Below the pieces are notes generated by a model, which saw nothing but the letters and a program-made list of their open reading frames with translations, was not told the origin of the DNA and ran no database searches. Positions 43,967 to 55,604 of a DNA stretch of 64,000 nt are shown here, piece by piece; within the stretch, counting starts at the first letter, position 1, and each line of letters starts with the position of its first letter. Source of the stretch: Eublepharis macularius (Eukaryota; Chordata; Lepidosauria; Squamata; Eublepharidae); assembly GCF_028583425.1 (NCBI RefSeq), contig NC_072796.1, positions 86,294,464-86,358,463 on the forward strand, given 5' to 3'. The position numbers and the translations under genes were made by a program.

Positions 43967-45493
43967 CTGCAAAAATGAGAAAGCATAATTATTATCCTAT
44001 TCTGGCAAAAAGGGATGTTACTTGTAGTCATAGCATAATGACATAGGGGACGCTGAATTGAAAAAAAAGGACAAGCAAATGTGAAGTAATCTCACACTGT
44101 TCAGTGTCATTTCATCATCATATACAATAAGAATGCAATTCTATGTATTCCTAACTGGCTACCTGGATAATGTGCTTTTAATCATATGCCCACCCAACAG
44201 TTCTTGGTTTTTAAATACTTGGGAGAGCTAAATAGGAAAAAATGCTACAATGAAAAGCAACAGTTTTCCTATGTAACTGCATACTTCCTATGTATCATAA
44301 CTGCATACTGCATTAACTCATTCTTTATTTTCTTTATTTACAATCATTAACGTGGATTAGAACTCACACTTCTGTATGTGCAAAGCAAAGAGCAGAAAAA
44401 TCTACCACTATAAACTTCTTGATTGTAGGATTGGTCAGTTAGAAGGTAGTATATAATCTACACAAAGTGACTAAGTCTATAACCCTAGATACTGTGCAGT
44501 TTGTATGGAAGACACAATTGCATATATTGCCTCTGTGGCACTCCCATTCCTTTTAGAGACTCTACTTTAATTATGCAGCTTAGCTAGTGTCATTCAAGTT
44601 CTGTCACAAACTGAACACATCCCTGAAAAACTGAGCGGAGGTGCTTATTGCATCAGACAGGCAAAAAAAGGAACCTGAAATAGAACAAGCAGTTTGGTCA
44701 ACAGGAAACTGAACTGAAATCCTTGAGTTCATAGTACATCTGGAGTTTAAGCTGAGAAGAGAACACACTTCACAACTCTTCCTTGCTATAAACAACTGAC
44801 ATATAATCAGAGAATTATTATTGTGACGTAAATAAAAGGAAGGTTTTACTGATAATATCTTTTAAAAATTGTAGTCATGGTCTTGGCAGCTTCTTTGACA
44901 GTTTTGAAACTGAATAGTTATTACCACTACTAACAGACTGGCAAAAACTGGTTTTAAGCTATGCTTGCTTACTTGTGTAATAATTAAATTACTGTTTTTC
45001 CCTGTGAAAATGCTGTGAGTTCCTGCCAAAAAAACTCCTTAACCAGGCATCAAAACACTCACACTTTTGTAGTTTTGCTGATGTCCAATTTAACACAAAT
45101 CAAGAGATGTAGCAGACTTTCCCATGAGAAATTATCCCTCAGAGAGGAAAGAACAACTTACTGCTAATTATGACAATGTTGACAAATTAATGCTCCACTT
45201 TTAAGTAGTGGAGCCAACTGCCTGGAGGAAAAAATGATCAGTCCTTCTAACAGAGGCTTTAATGGGATGTTATTTACCAGATGATGTTACATACCTCTAT
45301 GCCATGAAAAGCTTCAGCTGCCCATTTCCACATATTAAGCCTCTATTAAAGGGACAGAACATTTTTCTCCAGGCCTGTCAGCAACCCTATTTTTAAGTGT
45401 ACTTATTTGGAAGCAAGTTTTATTGAAAAACAAGACTTATTTCCAAGTGAAATGGGACAGAATTAGAGAGTAGTTCAGGATAAAAATAAGAAG
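43967..45493 (-). other. RB1CC1: RB1CC1 large intron, 3' part
   Basis: Intronic DNA without recognised genes. At about 45325-45375 the plus strand has GCCCATTTCCACATATTAAG and TTAAAGGGACAG, an isolated end of the GGCCATTTCC hAT-like family. The direct repeat AGGATAAAAATAAGAAG lies at 45477-45493. Confidence 0.7.
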
Positions 45494-46504
45494 AGACTTC
45501 CGGCTTGGATTAATGGGACTTCCGGCTTGGATTAATGGCGACCTGACATTGCCCGGGGAGCTGGGCAAGCAAGAGCATCTGTTTTAGGCAGGCTAGGTGC
45601 TTAGATCGCCTGCTGCCACCCCTCTCCAGGCAGGAGAGGGTCTAGAATGCTACAGGACCCTGAGAGTGAGTGATCTCGGCAATGGGGGGGGGTTCTGAAT
45701 AAAGGATTTCCCTCACCGCCTTGAGGTCCCCTCTGGGAAGGGCGAGCTAAGATCTCTGCAGATCTCTTTGGAGTTGAATTACGGCATAAGATCGCCAGAA
45801 ACCAAGCTTCTGTATCAAATATGACCATCTTTGAACGGAAGAAACAGCACAAAAAACCCAAGGGTAACAGAGAAAGGTAAAGATTACTATCATATTTTCC
45901 GGACTTAATAGTGGAAGAAAGAGTTAAAAGAAGTGAAACAAAAAGACGTGGCTGCTAGCTGAGTAAAGGAGAAAGCCAATTTTGGGAAAGCTGTGGAGTT
46001 TTGATGGAATTATAAAGCGCTAAAGAAAAAAAATAAGCTTTGTTTATACATACCTGTGGTTTTGGGAAAGATAACGGCAGTGAGAAAGGGGAGGGAGCGT
46101 GAGAGGAAACGGACAGAGCATCGTGAGACTGTAGAGGATGCTGAGAGCAGCGAGCTTCTTTGCCTAGAGAGGAATCAACTCAAGAAGGAAGTGGGAGCGG
46201 AGAAGAACGCGGAAGCAAAACAAAGAAAACATCGCGAGAAGGAGAAATTGAAAGGTCAGCAGGAAGTGAAAGCCTGCCATTCTGAGAAGGGAAAAGAGGG
46301 ACAAACAGGATTTTATCATAGAGAAATTGCGCCCGACATCTTGGTAAGGTCAAAAAGACGAATTTGAAATAAGACTTTAAAATTTTAAAATGGCTTTAAA
46401 ACGAGATATAATATAGATTGGCTTAGTATAGAAGTGGACTTTTAAAAACGGAGCTTAGAAAGAGAGCTGATACTTGGTGTGGTGCCAAAGCTAGCCCAGG
46501 CACG
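45494..46504 (+). mobile_element. L1 5' UTR (outer L1)
   Basis: Starts GACTTCCGGCTTGGATTAAT, present twice in tandem (about 45495-45538), continues with the GC-rich L1 leader and ends before ORF1 at 46505. The left end abuts the 17-bp direct repeat, so this appears to be the true 5' end of a full-length start. Confidence 0.75.
45495..45538 (+). repeat. Tandem duplication at L1 5' end
   Basis: GACTTCCGGCTTGGATTAATGG occurs twice, the second copy starting about 22 bases after the first. It is a monomer-like start of the L1 5' UTR or a product of 5' end joining. Confidence 0.7.
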
Positions 46505-47285
46505 ATGAAGAAAGGGGGAAAAGAATGGCAAGCTGCTATAGAAGTGCTAGAAAAAAAAGTGCTAGATAGCAACAAAGAGTTGGGCCAATCTATGCAAAGA
46601 ATGGAGGAAAGCTTGATTAAAAATATAAAAGACTTAATAAAAGCAGAGGTGACAGAGTTGGCTAAGAGTATAGATGATATAAAAACAGAACTTCAGGCAA
46701 CAAATCAAACAGTGCAGGAGGTGGAGCAAAAGATCTCTAGCTTAAAATTGGAAAATCAAGCACTACAGGAACGTGTAGCGGTGATGGAATGTAAAATTAC
46801 AGAAAATCAGCTAAGATTTCGAGGAGTCTATGACGCAGAATGTGCAAGATCAAATGATTGCAATATTGGCAGAATTTTTAGAGAAGCAGCCAGAAGAAAT
46901 TGAAGTTAATTTGGATTTGGTGTATAGAGTAAACTTCACCTATGCACAGCAGAAGAATTTACCCAGAGATATAATTGCACAACTGACAACTAAAAGAATG
47001 AAAGAGGAAATTTTAAGCAGGCATTTTCAAAACCCATTGTAAATGGAGGGAGGCAGAGTCAGAATTAAGAAAGAGCTGCCAAAGAAAATTTTGCAAGAGC
47101 GAAAAAAATATCAAGAACAAACTGGAAAATTGAGAGAGAAGGGTATCAGGTACAGGTGGGAAATACCTGAAGGATTAAGTTTTAATTTCCAATCTGCAAG
47201 AGTGAACATTAAGTCAAAGCATGACATGACGGTGTTTTTGTTTGATAATGAAAAAGACTTTCCAGGAACCGCTAAAAAGGAGTAA
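46505..47285 (+). pseudogene. L1 ORF1 (outer L1), broken
   Basis: ORF1 encodes the RNA-binding chaperone of L1. Here an ATG start gives MKKGGKEWQAAIEVLEKKVL, a heptad-rich coiled coil through about 46790 (ELQATNQTVQEVEQKISSLK), the RRM entry ENQLRFRGV, then ILAEFLEKQPEEIEVNLDLVYRV and a C-terminal domain with KRMKEEILSRHF, RVRIKKELPKKILQERKKY and GIRYRWEIPEGLSF. The frame shifts near 46840 and a stop lies at about 47040, so it is a dead gene of moderate age. Confidence 0.85.
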
Positions 47286-47286
47286 T

Positions 47287-47637
47287 ATGAAGTACAAATT
47301 AATATCTTGGAATGTTAACGGACTGAACTCAAAAACGCAAAGCAATTTTTCATTGGGTAAAGAAGCAAAATTGTAATATAATATGTTTACAAGAAACTCA
47401 CATCAAAGAACAAGATTGTAAATTTTTAAAAAACAGACAATTGGGGCAAGAATTTTGGGTATCTGCCAAGCAAAAGAAAAGAGGGGTTGTGATATATATA
47501 AAGGAGGAATTGGACCCTAAATTTTTAAAGACAAAGAGGGAAGATATTTAGCTGTAGAGATCACTTTAAATTTTAAGAAGACCCTGGTTTTAGGAATCTA
47601 TGCGCCGAATGGAGCTAAAGATGATTTTTATAAAGAA
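47287..47637 (+). pseudogene. L1 ORF2 start, endonuclease N-terminal part
   Basis: ATG at 47287, one base after the ORF1 end. MKYKLISWNVNGLNSKT, NIICLQETHIKEQD, KKRGVVIYIKEELD and LGIYAPNGAKDDFYKE are the first motifs of the AP-like endonuclease (catalytic N and E visible). It has frame breaks near 47340 and a stop at about 47550. It is cut at 47637 by the inserted L1 and the reading continues in kind at 50115. Confidence 0.85.
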
Positions 47638-49876
47638 TACAAGCAATAAAAGCAATATATAAAAATCAATCTGCAAATATAATTGGTAATTTGGATGTAA
47701 CAAAAAAGTTGGAAATAAGAAAAGGAACAAGACAAGGGTGTCCGCTTTCCCCACTTCTGTTTGTAATGGTATTGGAGATTTTACTTAGGCAAATAAGAGA
47801 AGACAATTCAATAAGAGGACTGAGGACAAAAGGATTTTCATATAAAGTCAGAGCTTTTGCCGACGATGTAATGGTGATAGTGGAGGATCCAATAGAGTGC
47901 ATGCCTAAATTGATGAAGAAAATGAAAGACTTTGGAGATTTAGCTGGATTTGTGAAGTCCAAAATATTGTGTAAAAATATGACTAAACAACAGCAAAAGG
48001 AGTTGATGGACAAGGTAGAATGTGAAGTAGTGAACAAAGTTAAATATTTAGGAGTGGAAGTGACAGCAAAAAATATCGATTTATATAAGAATAATTATGA
48101 CAAGCTATGGCAACAAATAAAGACATGATTAAATGGAACAAAATGAATTTGTCACGGTTAGGCCGTATTGCAGTAATTAAGATGAATGTTCTTCCAAGAA
48201 TGACGTTTCTACTACAGACAATACCTATTGTTAAAGATAGTAAACAATTTGAAAAGTGGCAGAGAACGATTTTAAACTTTGTTTGGGCTGGAAAGAAACC
48301 CAGAGTTAAAATGAAGGTACTGTATGATGCAAAAGAAAGAGGAGGTTTACAATTACCAAACTTTAAATTATATCATGAAGCGGTATGTTTGGATTGGATA
48401 AAGGAATGGTTGACATTGAAGCATTTGAAGCTGTTAGCATTGGAAGGATATAATAAACTATTTGGATGGCATGCATATCTATGGTATGACAAAGTAAAAG
48501 CAGACTCTATGTTTTTACATTATTATGTAAGAAGAAGCTTGTTTGCTGTATGGACCAAATACAAGAAATATATGGAAGAGACTATACCAATGTGGATTAT
48601 TCCTGCTGAAGTAGTAAATCCAAGAACAGAATATGCAGGGGAAGAGTGGCTGACATACAAAGACATTCTTGAGATAAAACAGAACAATTATTTGCTTAAA
48701 GACAATGATGAATTGCCATTCCAATATGGATGGTTTCAATATATGCAGATAAAAGATTTGTATGAGAAGGACAAAAGGAAAAATGGTTTTAGGCTACAAA
48801 ATTCTGAGATTGAGAACTGCTTGCTTCAGCGGGGGAAGAAAATGATTTCTAAAATATACAAGATATTATGAAATGGTTCACAGAGGAGGAGGTTGTTAAA
48901 GTTCAGATGGTTAAATGGGCAATGAACTGTAATAGGGAAATTTCAATGGAAGCTTGGGAAAAGTTATGGAAAAATACAGTTAAAATTTCAGCATGTACCA
49001 CGGTGCGAGAAAATGTTTATAAAATGATGTATAGATGGTATTTAACACCGAAGAAGTTGGCCAATGGTAATAGATGTCTGATAAATGTTGGAAATGTAAA
49101 CAACATGAAGGTTCATTTTATCATATATGGTGGTCTTGTGACAAGGCAAAACAGTTGTGGGGGGATATAGTAAAGGTTATGTCAGATATTTTACAAAGGA
49201 ATGTAATTAAAACCCCGGAATTGTTGTCATTATGTATGAACCTAGAAGACTTTGATAAAATGGATAGAGTTATGGTATTTTATATGATTACGGCGGCCAG
49301 AATGTGTTATGCACAGTTGTGGAAGACTCAGGAGATACCATCTATGGAAGACTGGAATCTTGAAAGTTCTGAATACGGCAGAAATGGACAAACTAACGAG
49401 GAAATTGAAAGAGCAAGAAGTATTGGAATATACATTAAGTTGGGAAAAATTCAAGAAATATGTGGAGAAAAAGTGGGACATGAAGGGGAAATTGTGGTCT
49501 TTGGATAGTTGTTAAGGGGGAGATAGAACTTTACTTAAGGTTAGAAGGGGGTATATTTTATTATATTTTATTGGATTAGTATAGAGTTATAGTATTATAG
49601 CATTATAAAGTTAAGAGTAAGACAGTGTATTCATATGGAAAGAAATAAGGTTGAATAATAAGGTTGAATAGGTAATAGGGGAGTATATATAATATTTTAG
49701 TGATGTATTAGAAGCAATAGATCTATAATATAGATAATAGGTATTTAAGGATTAGTATATATATATATTGTAGTTAGTATATGTACCTATTATATACTTA
49801 TATATTTTTATACTCTTAATTTAGATAAGTATTATATTAATATAGTTAATACAACTAAATAGACTAGATTAGTATG

Positions 49877-49912
<36 letters not shown>

Positions 49913-50093
49913 CATATTATTATAGATTTTAAGAGTTTATAGTATATATTCTTTTGGTTAATTTGGGTATGGAAAACTGTTGAGAGTCATTAGATAAGGG
50001 AGGGGGGAAAGGATGGGGAAAATGCAATGGGGTGGAAAATGATAATGATTATTATGTTTATGTTTGTTAACCCATCCAATAATTTTTTTTAAA
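47638..50093 (+). mobile_element. Nested 5'-truncated L1
   Basis: Begins inside the RT region and ends with the L1 3' UTR and A-tail (AACCCATCCAATAATTTTTT-AAAAAA). The target sequence GATGATTTTTATAAAGAA stands at both sides (47620-47637 and 50097-50114; about 21 bp including shared A bases). RT with LEIRKGTRQGCPLSPLLFVM and the catalytic FADDV lies at 47691-48128. Thumb and connection follow to 48871, and the C-terminal part with the cysteine motif CWKCKQHEGSFYHIWWSCDK ends at about 49508. Frame changes occur near 48110, 48870 and 49070, so it is inactive. The 3' UTR holds a long AT-rich stretch. Confidence 0.92.
49866..49910. repeat. (TA)n microsatellite
   Basis: Pure TA dinucleotide run within the 3' UTR of the nested L1. 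Confidence 0.85.
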
Positions 50094-50114
50094 AAAGATG
50101 ATTTTTATAAAGAA

Positions 50115-50973
50115 ATAACAAAAAAATGGATCAACATTCATATGAGCAAATTATAATGGCTGGGGACTTTAATGGTGTCGTTAACTTGCAGTTAGACAAG
50201 AAATCAAAAATACCGTATAAAAGGGCAGGGAGGCTGCCTAGATCATTTTTTGAACTGGTTCGACAAGAAAATCTGGAAGATATTTGGAGAAATTGGAACC
50301 CTAAAATAAAAGACTTTACATTTTACTCTATAACACACCAGTCTTTTTCAAGAATTGATACGATTTGGGCAACAAAGGAGTTAAGTTTGCTCACAAAGAA
50401 AATAGAGATGATGCCGAGGGTGAGCTCTGATCATAACCCAATGATGTGGAAAGTCTCGACAGGATTTAGGAAATTTAGATGGAGACTTAATGAGGACCTT
50501 CTACAGAGTCAAGAGAATATTGAATTCATCCAAACAGAGACAAAATACTTTTTTCGACAAAACAGTGGTCAGGAAGTGCCAACTCATACAGTTTGGGATG
50601 CTTATAAAGCAGATCTGGATCACTTTGAACAGCAGGGAAAAGAGAAAAAAGCAAAGTAAATTTCAAGAAATACAGGAGAAAATTTCCAAGAAGGAGCAAG
50701 ACCTACAGAAAAGACCAGGGAAGAAAATAATAATTCAAGAAATAAAGATATTACAAGAACAGCTGAGGGCTTTTGCAAATAAAGAGTTAGAATGGCATTT
50801 AAAGTCTCTACAGCAAAAATCTTTTGAAGGGGCCAACAAGCCAGGGAAATACTTAGCCTGGCAACTGAAAAAGAAAAGGGAGAAAAGAGCTATTGGGAAG
50901 ATAATCGAAGAAGGAAAAGAGATAATGGAACATCAAGGGATAAAAAGGACATTTTACAAACATTATGCTAAAC
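50115..50973 (+). pseudogene. L1 ORF2, endonuclease C-terminal part and linker
   Basis: Continues the outer L1 after the nested copy. GDFNGVVN, SRIDTIWATKELS and VSSDHNPMMWKV are the later endonuclease motifs (catalytic D, N, D and H present), followed by the basic linker FQEIQEKISKKEQDLQK and KYLAWQLKKKREKRAIGKI, IKRTFYKHYAKL. A frame change lies near 50640. Interrupted at 50973 by the hAT insertion. Confidence 0.85.
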
Positions 50974-51624
50974 TAGGGCTGGTTGCTTCGGGTTTCACTT
51001 CGGGTAAAGTTACCCAAAGCCACCCGCTCCATGTAGTTTCGGAATTTCTCGAAGCGGGTCCAGCAAGATGGCCCTGCTTCGGAAATACCGAAGCTAAGCA
51101 ACCCGAAGCGATTCGAATCGCTTGGTCTCCGAGCGCTTTTTTTTTTTTTAGCACGGGAAGCTGCGGAGTGCTGCTGACTGGCCCTGCATCTCACTGGTAA
51201 GCAAGTCCCACTGACTCACAAGATTCTTTGATCTTTGGGGGAGGGGGTGGTTGGGGGGCAATGGGTTTGGGAAAGGATTTGTTTTAAGTTTGCATTTTTA
51301 TTTTTATTTTTTAAATTTAACAGTGGCTTCCCAGGGGCAGACTCATGCCAAGCCCTGGTGTGTGCCAAGGCTTTGGCCTAGGTGGTGGTGGTGGTGGGGG
51401 GTTAACTTGAAGCTGGCCCACTGCTTCTCTGTTTAAAGTTTTTTTTTTACTGTGTCTGCCTTTCATTTCTACAGTGGGTGGCTTCCCTGGTGTGTGCTAA
51501 GGCTTTGGCCTAGTTTTTTACTCTGGCTTCCACACTTTGGGACTGAGGGATTAGAATTTAGAAGTAGTTTTTAAAGAGTTAATATACTTATTTAATAACC
51601 AGTTTCCATTCTACTCTTTCCTAG

Positions 51625-51760
51625 AGACTGAGAGACTTGAGAGACTCCCGCTGCTGCTGTGGCTGGTCAAGCATCTCATCTCTGCAATCTTGCTGTGGAG
51701 GAGGACTTCCCCCGTTGAATTCCTGCCTGTTGCCTGACCATCGCTGGACTGCAGGAATGG
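51625..51760 (+). other. Exon-like segment inside hAT
   Basis: TTTCCTAG at about 51617-51624 and GCAGGAATG|GTAAGCGAG at about 51759 would define an exon of about 135 bp. A similar donor CACTG|GTAAGCAAG precedes it at about 51195. These may be 5' non-coding exons of the ancestral transposase gene. This is inference from splice-site pattern alone. Confidence 0.3.
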
Positions 51761-52069
51761 TAAGCGAGTCAGTGACTCACAGGGTTTTCTCAGGGGGGTT
51801 GTCTTGGTGGGTGTGGGGAGGGGAGGGGAGGATTAAGGGCTTGACTGGGTGGGAGTGAATTTTTTTTAATTAATTTTTTCTACATTTTTTCAGAATTTTT
51901 TCTTGATTCATTTTTACTGTTGTTGGTTGGGGGGAGGGGGTTTGTACCTGTTTAAAGTATTTTAAGTTTTCTTGGGGGGGATTGTCTTGGTGGGTGTGGG
52001 GAGGGGAGGGGAGGATTAGGGGCTTGACTGGGTGGGAGTGATTTTTTTTTTAAAAAATTAATTTTTTCC

Positions 52070-52116
52070 TACATTTTGTGTGTGTGTGTGGTTACGGGGG
52101 GGGAGGAGTGTTTCCT

Positions 52117-52154
<38 letters not shown>

Positions 52155-52430
52155 AGTGTCTGCCCCAAGTTAAGATTTTAAAGGGTTGGGGGGGGGGAAG
52201 AGGAGTGTTTCCTGGTGTGTGTGTGTGTCTGCCCCAAGCTAAGATTTTTAAGGGTTGGGGGGAGGAGGGGTGTTTCCTGGTGTGTGTGTGTGTGTGCGCC
52301 CCAAGCTAAGATTTTAAAGGGTTGTGAGGGGGAGGAGGAGTGTTTCCTGGTGTGTGTGTGTGTGTGTTTGTGTCTGTGTGTCTGCCCCAAGCTAAGATTT
52401 TAAAGGGTTGGGGGGGAGTGTTTCCTGGTC
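52070..52430. repeat. Tandem array with (TG)n cores
   Basis: Five imperfect units of about 65-75 bp, each with GGAGTGTTTCCTGG, a (TG)n run, CCCCAAG-TAAGATTTT and AAGGGTTG. Inside the hAT derivative. Confidence 0.85.
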
Positions 52431-52551
52431 TGTGTGTGAAAGAGTTTTAGTGTAGGGTCAGGCAGGGGGCTGTGGGATCTCGGTTCTAATTTACTTTGCT
52501 GTTGTTTCTGGGGCTGGGCCTGAGTTGATTTCAGTTTCATTATCCCATAGA

Positions 52552-52629
52552 CAGTCGAGCAGCTGACCTTCCTGAAGGTCAACTCTCGGCTGTTCGATTT
52601 CTCAGGACTGGACTTCCAGAGTGACTGAG
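52552..52629 (+). other. Second exon-like segment inside hAT
   Basis: Acceptor ATTATCCCATAG and donor GACTGAG|GTGAGC bracket about 78 bases that read in one frame TVEQLTFLKVNSRLFDFSGL, DFQSD then stop. No homology recognised. It may be a remnant exon of the transposon's ancestral gene. Confidence 0.3.
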
Positions 52630-53699
52630 GTGAGCCCTCCTTGTGGCCTGCATCCTCTGTGAGTCCAATCCTTTGCAATCGCGCTCTTCCCAATACAAAA
52701 CCCATTAGATGTAGTTAAAACTGGCCAGCAGAAGGAGGGTGGGACCCAGTGGCAAAAGGCAGTCCGCAATTTGGCTTCCTCCCCCTTTCATAAAAAAGAA
52801 TTAAAAAAAAACGCATAACTATCACTTACTCCAAGGGAACTAATTTATTCTGAAAAATAAAAATAACATGCCCGAGAGCTGTTGATTGCCACTGGAGGGG
52901 GGACATAGGTTAGATAGGGACTGGTTAGGCGAGGATAACTCTGCTGGTTTTTTTGAGGGGGGATGTTTCAAGTTGTTTAATGTTCTTTAAAATGTTAAAA
53001 TGTTTATGCTTAAGGGGTGGGGGTGTGTTTGGAGTTGGGGCTGGTTGGGCTTATGAGGGAGGGTGCCAGCTAATGATGAAGGCTATGTCACTGTGTTTCA
53101 CAGATGTTTTCTGTTTCATTCTGAAGCTGGCGGGGGGGGGGCACTCTGCAGCTGTGTGATCCACATATGCCATTGTGTTGAACTTGTGGCTAGGTACTGT
53201 TCTGCACTGTGGTGTTTCCCCCACTGGCTGAACTGTAATCCTAGCTGCAGGAAATGACAATGGTTCAGCTGGACTAAGTTGCGAGACTGTCCCCCCGGTC
53301 ACTTTGCGTTGGGACGGAAGAATGGATATTTGTTTGTCCTCATGCTGTTTAAAAGCCAAGAAATAAAGTTTTTTTCAAGCAATTGTATGTGTGTGTGTGT
53401 GTGTTTTCAGATTCTCTGGTGTGTAGTGAGTTGTGTTCCTTTGGGGTGGGGGGGGGCAGCTGCGATGCCCTCGGTGTTGTGTTCTTGCTGTGTAACTTGA
53501 ATCACAACAGGAAATAAAGATTTTTTGCATGTAACTGTGTTTTTCAGATTCTCTGGTGTGTAGTGAGTTGTGTTCCCTTGGGGTGGGGTGGGGGAATGGT
53601 GTGCTGTGTCACACTACTGTGCCTTTTTTCTGTATTTGAAGGTTGAAAAATAAAGATTTTAAACTTTAGTGTGTGTTTGTGGTTTTGTTCTTTGGTGTT

Positions 53700-54500
53700 A
53701 GGTTAGTTCCCCTCATAGGGAACAATGGGGCTGGCTGGCCAGCCCTCTCTGTAGGTGGTGGGGGAATTTTGGGGAGGGTGTCTGTGGTTCAGGTGTGCTT
53801 TCACAGGGACAAGCTTGCACTCAGGAGTGTGCCCTCCGTTATAGCACCCCTGGGATGTGCATAATTGCCCTGGGAAAGAGAGTTTAAAAGTTCCCATCAT
53901 AGGGAACAATGGGAGATGGCTGGCCAGCCTGCTCTTGGGGTAGGGGGAAAGTGTGGGAATGTTGGGGAGGGTGTCTTTTGGGCTGTGTGGAGCTGTTGGG
54001 GGTTTCAGGTTAGGCCCCCCAAATGGCCCCCCAAAGTGGGAGCAGGTTGAGCCTTGGTGGGGGGTGGGAGGACAGGTAGGAGGAGGTCCCCTGAGGGTTG
54101 GGGGCATTTTGCATGCAAAATGCCACCCCTAGCCACACAAGCCTCTTCATTTTTCCCCATAGGAAATAATGGAGAAGGCGAGGATGGGGCACCTTCTTTG
54201 AGGGGCCATAAAATGGCCCCCCAAAGTGGGAGCAGGTTGAGACTTGGTGGGGGGTGGGTGGGAGGAAAGGTAGGAGAAGGGCCCCTGAAAGTTGGGTGCA
54301 TTTTGCTTGCAAAATGCCACCCCTAGCAACCTAGAAAGGTCACCTGTTTTTCCCATAGGGAATAATGGCGAATGGAGGAGCATGGGGGGTACCGTCTTTG
54401 GGGGGCCATAACATGGCCCCCCAAAGTCCAAACTTTCTGAAACTTGGGGGGTTGTTAGAGAAGAGGTAGGAGAAGGTCTCCACCAAGTTTGGTTTGCCTC
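53700..54500. repeat. Degenerate tandem units of about 190 bp
   Basis: Four related units marked by CCATAGGGAA-AATGG (near 53715, 53895, 54160, 54352), CCAAAGTGGGAGCAGGTTGAG and TTTTGC-TGCAAAATGCCACCCC. Lies in the right part of the hAT derivative. Confidence 0.75.
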
Positions 54501-54693
54501 GGAAAGAAATTGCCCCCCCCCAGGGCACCTGAAAGCTGGAAGTGAAATTGATACCCGAATCTTTCCGAGGCAAACCCGAAGCTATACGAAGATGTATCTC
54601 CAAAGCAGCTTTACCTGAAGCTGTTTCCCAGTTCGGGTAAACCTGAAGCTGGAAACCCGAAGCGACCAGGGCTTGCACAGCCCTGTGCTAAAC

Positions 54694-55180
54694 TATTTCA
54701 AAAAAAGATGATAGACCTAGAGAAAATAAACGGGTATCTAGAAAAAGCACAATTACCAAAGATCTCAAATACAATGAGAGAAACACTAAATGTTCCAATT
54801 ACAGAGGGAGAAATTTTAGAAGCTGTTGAGTCAACTAAGATAGGGAAAGCACCGGGTCCAGATGGAATTTCAGCAAAATTTTACAAAGTAATGAAAAAGG
54901 ACCTGGTGCAGCCCCTACAAAAGTTGATGAATGAGATTATGAAGAAAAAAGATCTCCCAGAGACTTAGAATGAAGCAAATATCTCATTGATCCCAAAGGA
55001 GTCACAAGATCTAACAAATGTCAAGAGTTACAGACCTATATCTTTATTGAACAATGACTATAAAATTTTTGCAAGAATTTTAGCGGAAAGGCTTAAGAGA
55101 TTTTTAATGGAATTTGTATGAGAAGAGCAGGCCGGGTTTTTACCAAATAGACAAATTAGGGATAACTTGGGAGTGGTGTT
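54694..55180 (+). pseudogene. L1 ORF2, RT N-terminal part
   Basis: Outer L1 resumes after the hAT. It shows KKMIDLEKINGYLEKAQLPK, VESTKIGKAPGPDGISAKFY, then ISLIPKESQDLTNVKSYRPI, LLNNDYKIFARILAERLKRF, EEQAGFLPNRQIRDNLGVVL, the fingers of L1 RT. Stop codons occur at about 54967 and 55120. The L1 sequence ends here, before the catalytic palm, and passes into PLE sequence. Confidence 0.85.
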
Positions 55181-55205
55181 GGACGCCACTCTTCCTTGAT
55201 GTTCC

Positions 55206-55604
55206 TTGATGGTGAGGCTGGATGAAATAGTACCTGGCAGACTGGGAGTACCAAGGGGCTTCTCCACGTGTAGGACCCCTTATGTTATATATGTGATTAG
55301 GTGTAGCTGTATGTTACACTATGTGGGCAGCACGACCCGCCCCCTGAAAATAAGAATACAAGAACATGTTTCTAGAATCAGAAACAAGGTTGGTGAGGCA
55401 CCGTTAGTTGCACATTATTGGGAACGTCATAAGAATATCATTGAACTTAAAATCTCAGTACTGGATATGATTAAGGAGCCACCCACCCTTGATAGCCCAA
55501 GGAAACTGTTGCAGCTTGAAACTAAATGGATTTTCAAACTCGGGAGCTTGGCTCCTGAGGGTTTAAATAATGAAATTGATTATTCGTGTTTCCTTGGTAC
55601 ATAG
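55206..55604 (+). pseudogene. Penelope-like element GIY-YIG endonuclease end
   Basis: The frame encodes a GIY-YIG nuclease like that at the C-terminus of Penelope-like reverse transcriptases. Seen are FSTCRTPYVIYVIRCSC, LHYVGSTTRPLKIRIQEHVS, EAPLVAHYWERHKN and a terminal RKLLQLETKWIFKLGSL, APEGLNNEIDYSCFLGT. The VIY...YVG pair, R, and EH residues of the fold are present, and the ending ...GLN...CFL is typical of the family. The RT part of PLE is absent; upstream is L1. The frame is open from about 55206 to a TAG stop (55602-55604). It could be a piece of an inserted PLE or one half of a chimeric retrocopy. Confidence 0.75.

Larger units (their letters stand above)
50974..54685. mobile_element. 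3.7-kb non-autonomous hAT element
   Basis: Flanked by the 8-bp duplication TGCTAAAC (50966-50973 and 54686-54693). Left end TAGGGCTGGTTGCTTCGGG and right end, reversed, CAGGGCTGTGCAAGC...CGCTTCGGG belong to the same TIR family as 56994-57653 and 59111-61867. The interior has no transposase. It contains exon-like pieces with splice signals, TG-rich and G-rich tandem arrays (about 52070-52430 and 53700-54500) and three AATAAA-type sites (near 53361, 53512, 53648). It is probably an internally rearranged derivative of a larger transposon. Confidence 0.75.

Noticed and set aside
46056-46367. Frame upstream of L1 ORF1 as an additional L1 gene
   Set aside because: Begins with GTG, is a lysine/glutamate-rich chance frame in the L1 5' UTR, and I see no conserved motif.
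52070-52430. CRISPR-like array
   Set aside because: Units are imperfect, TG-rich and contiguous without unique spacers of fixed length, in a vertebrate transposon.
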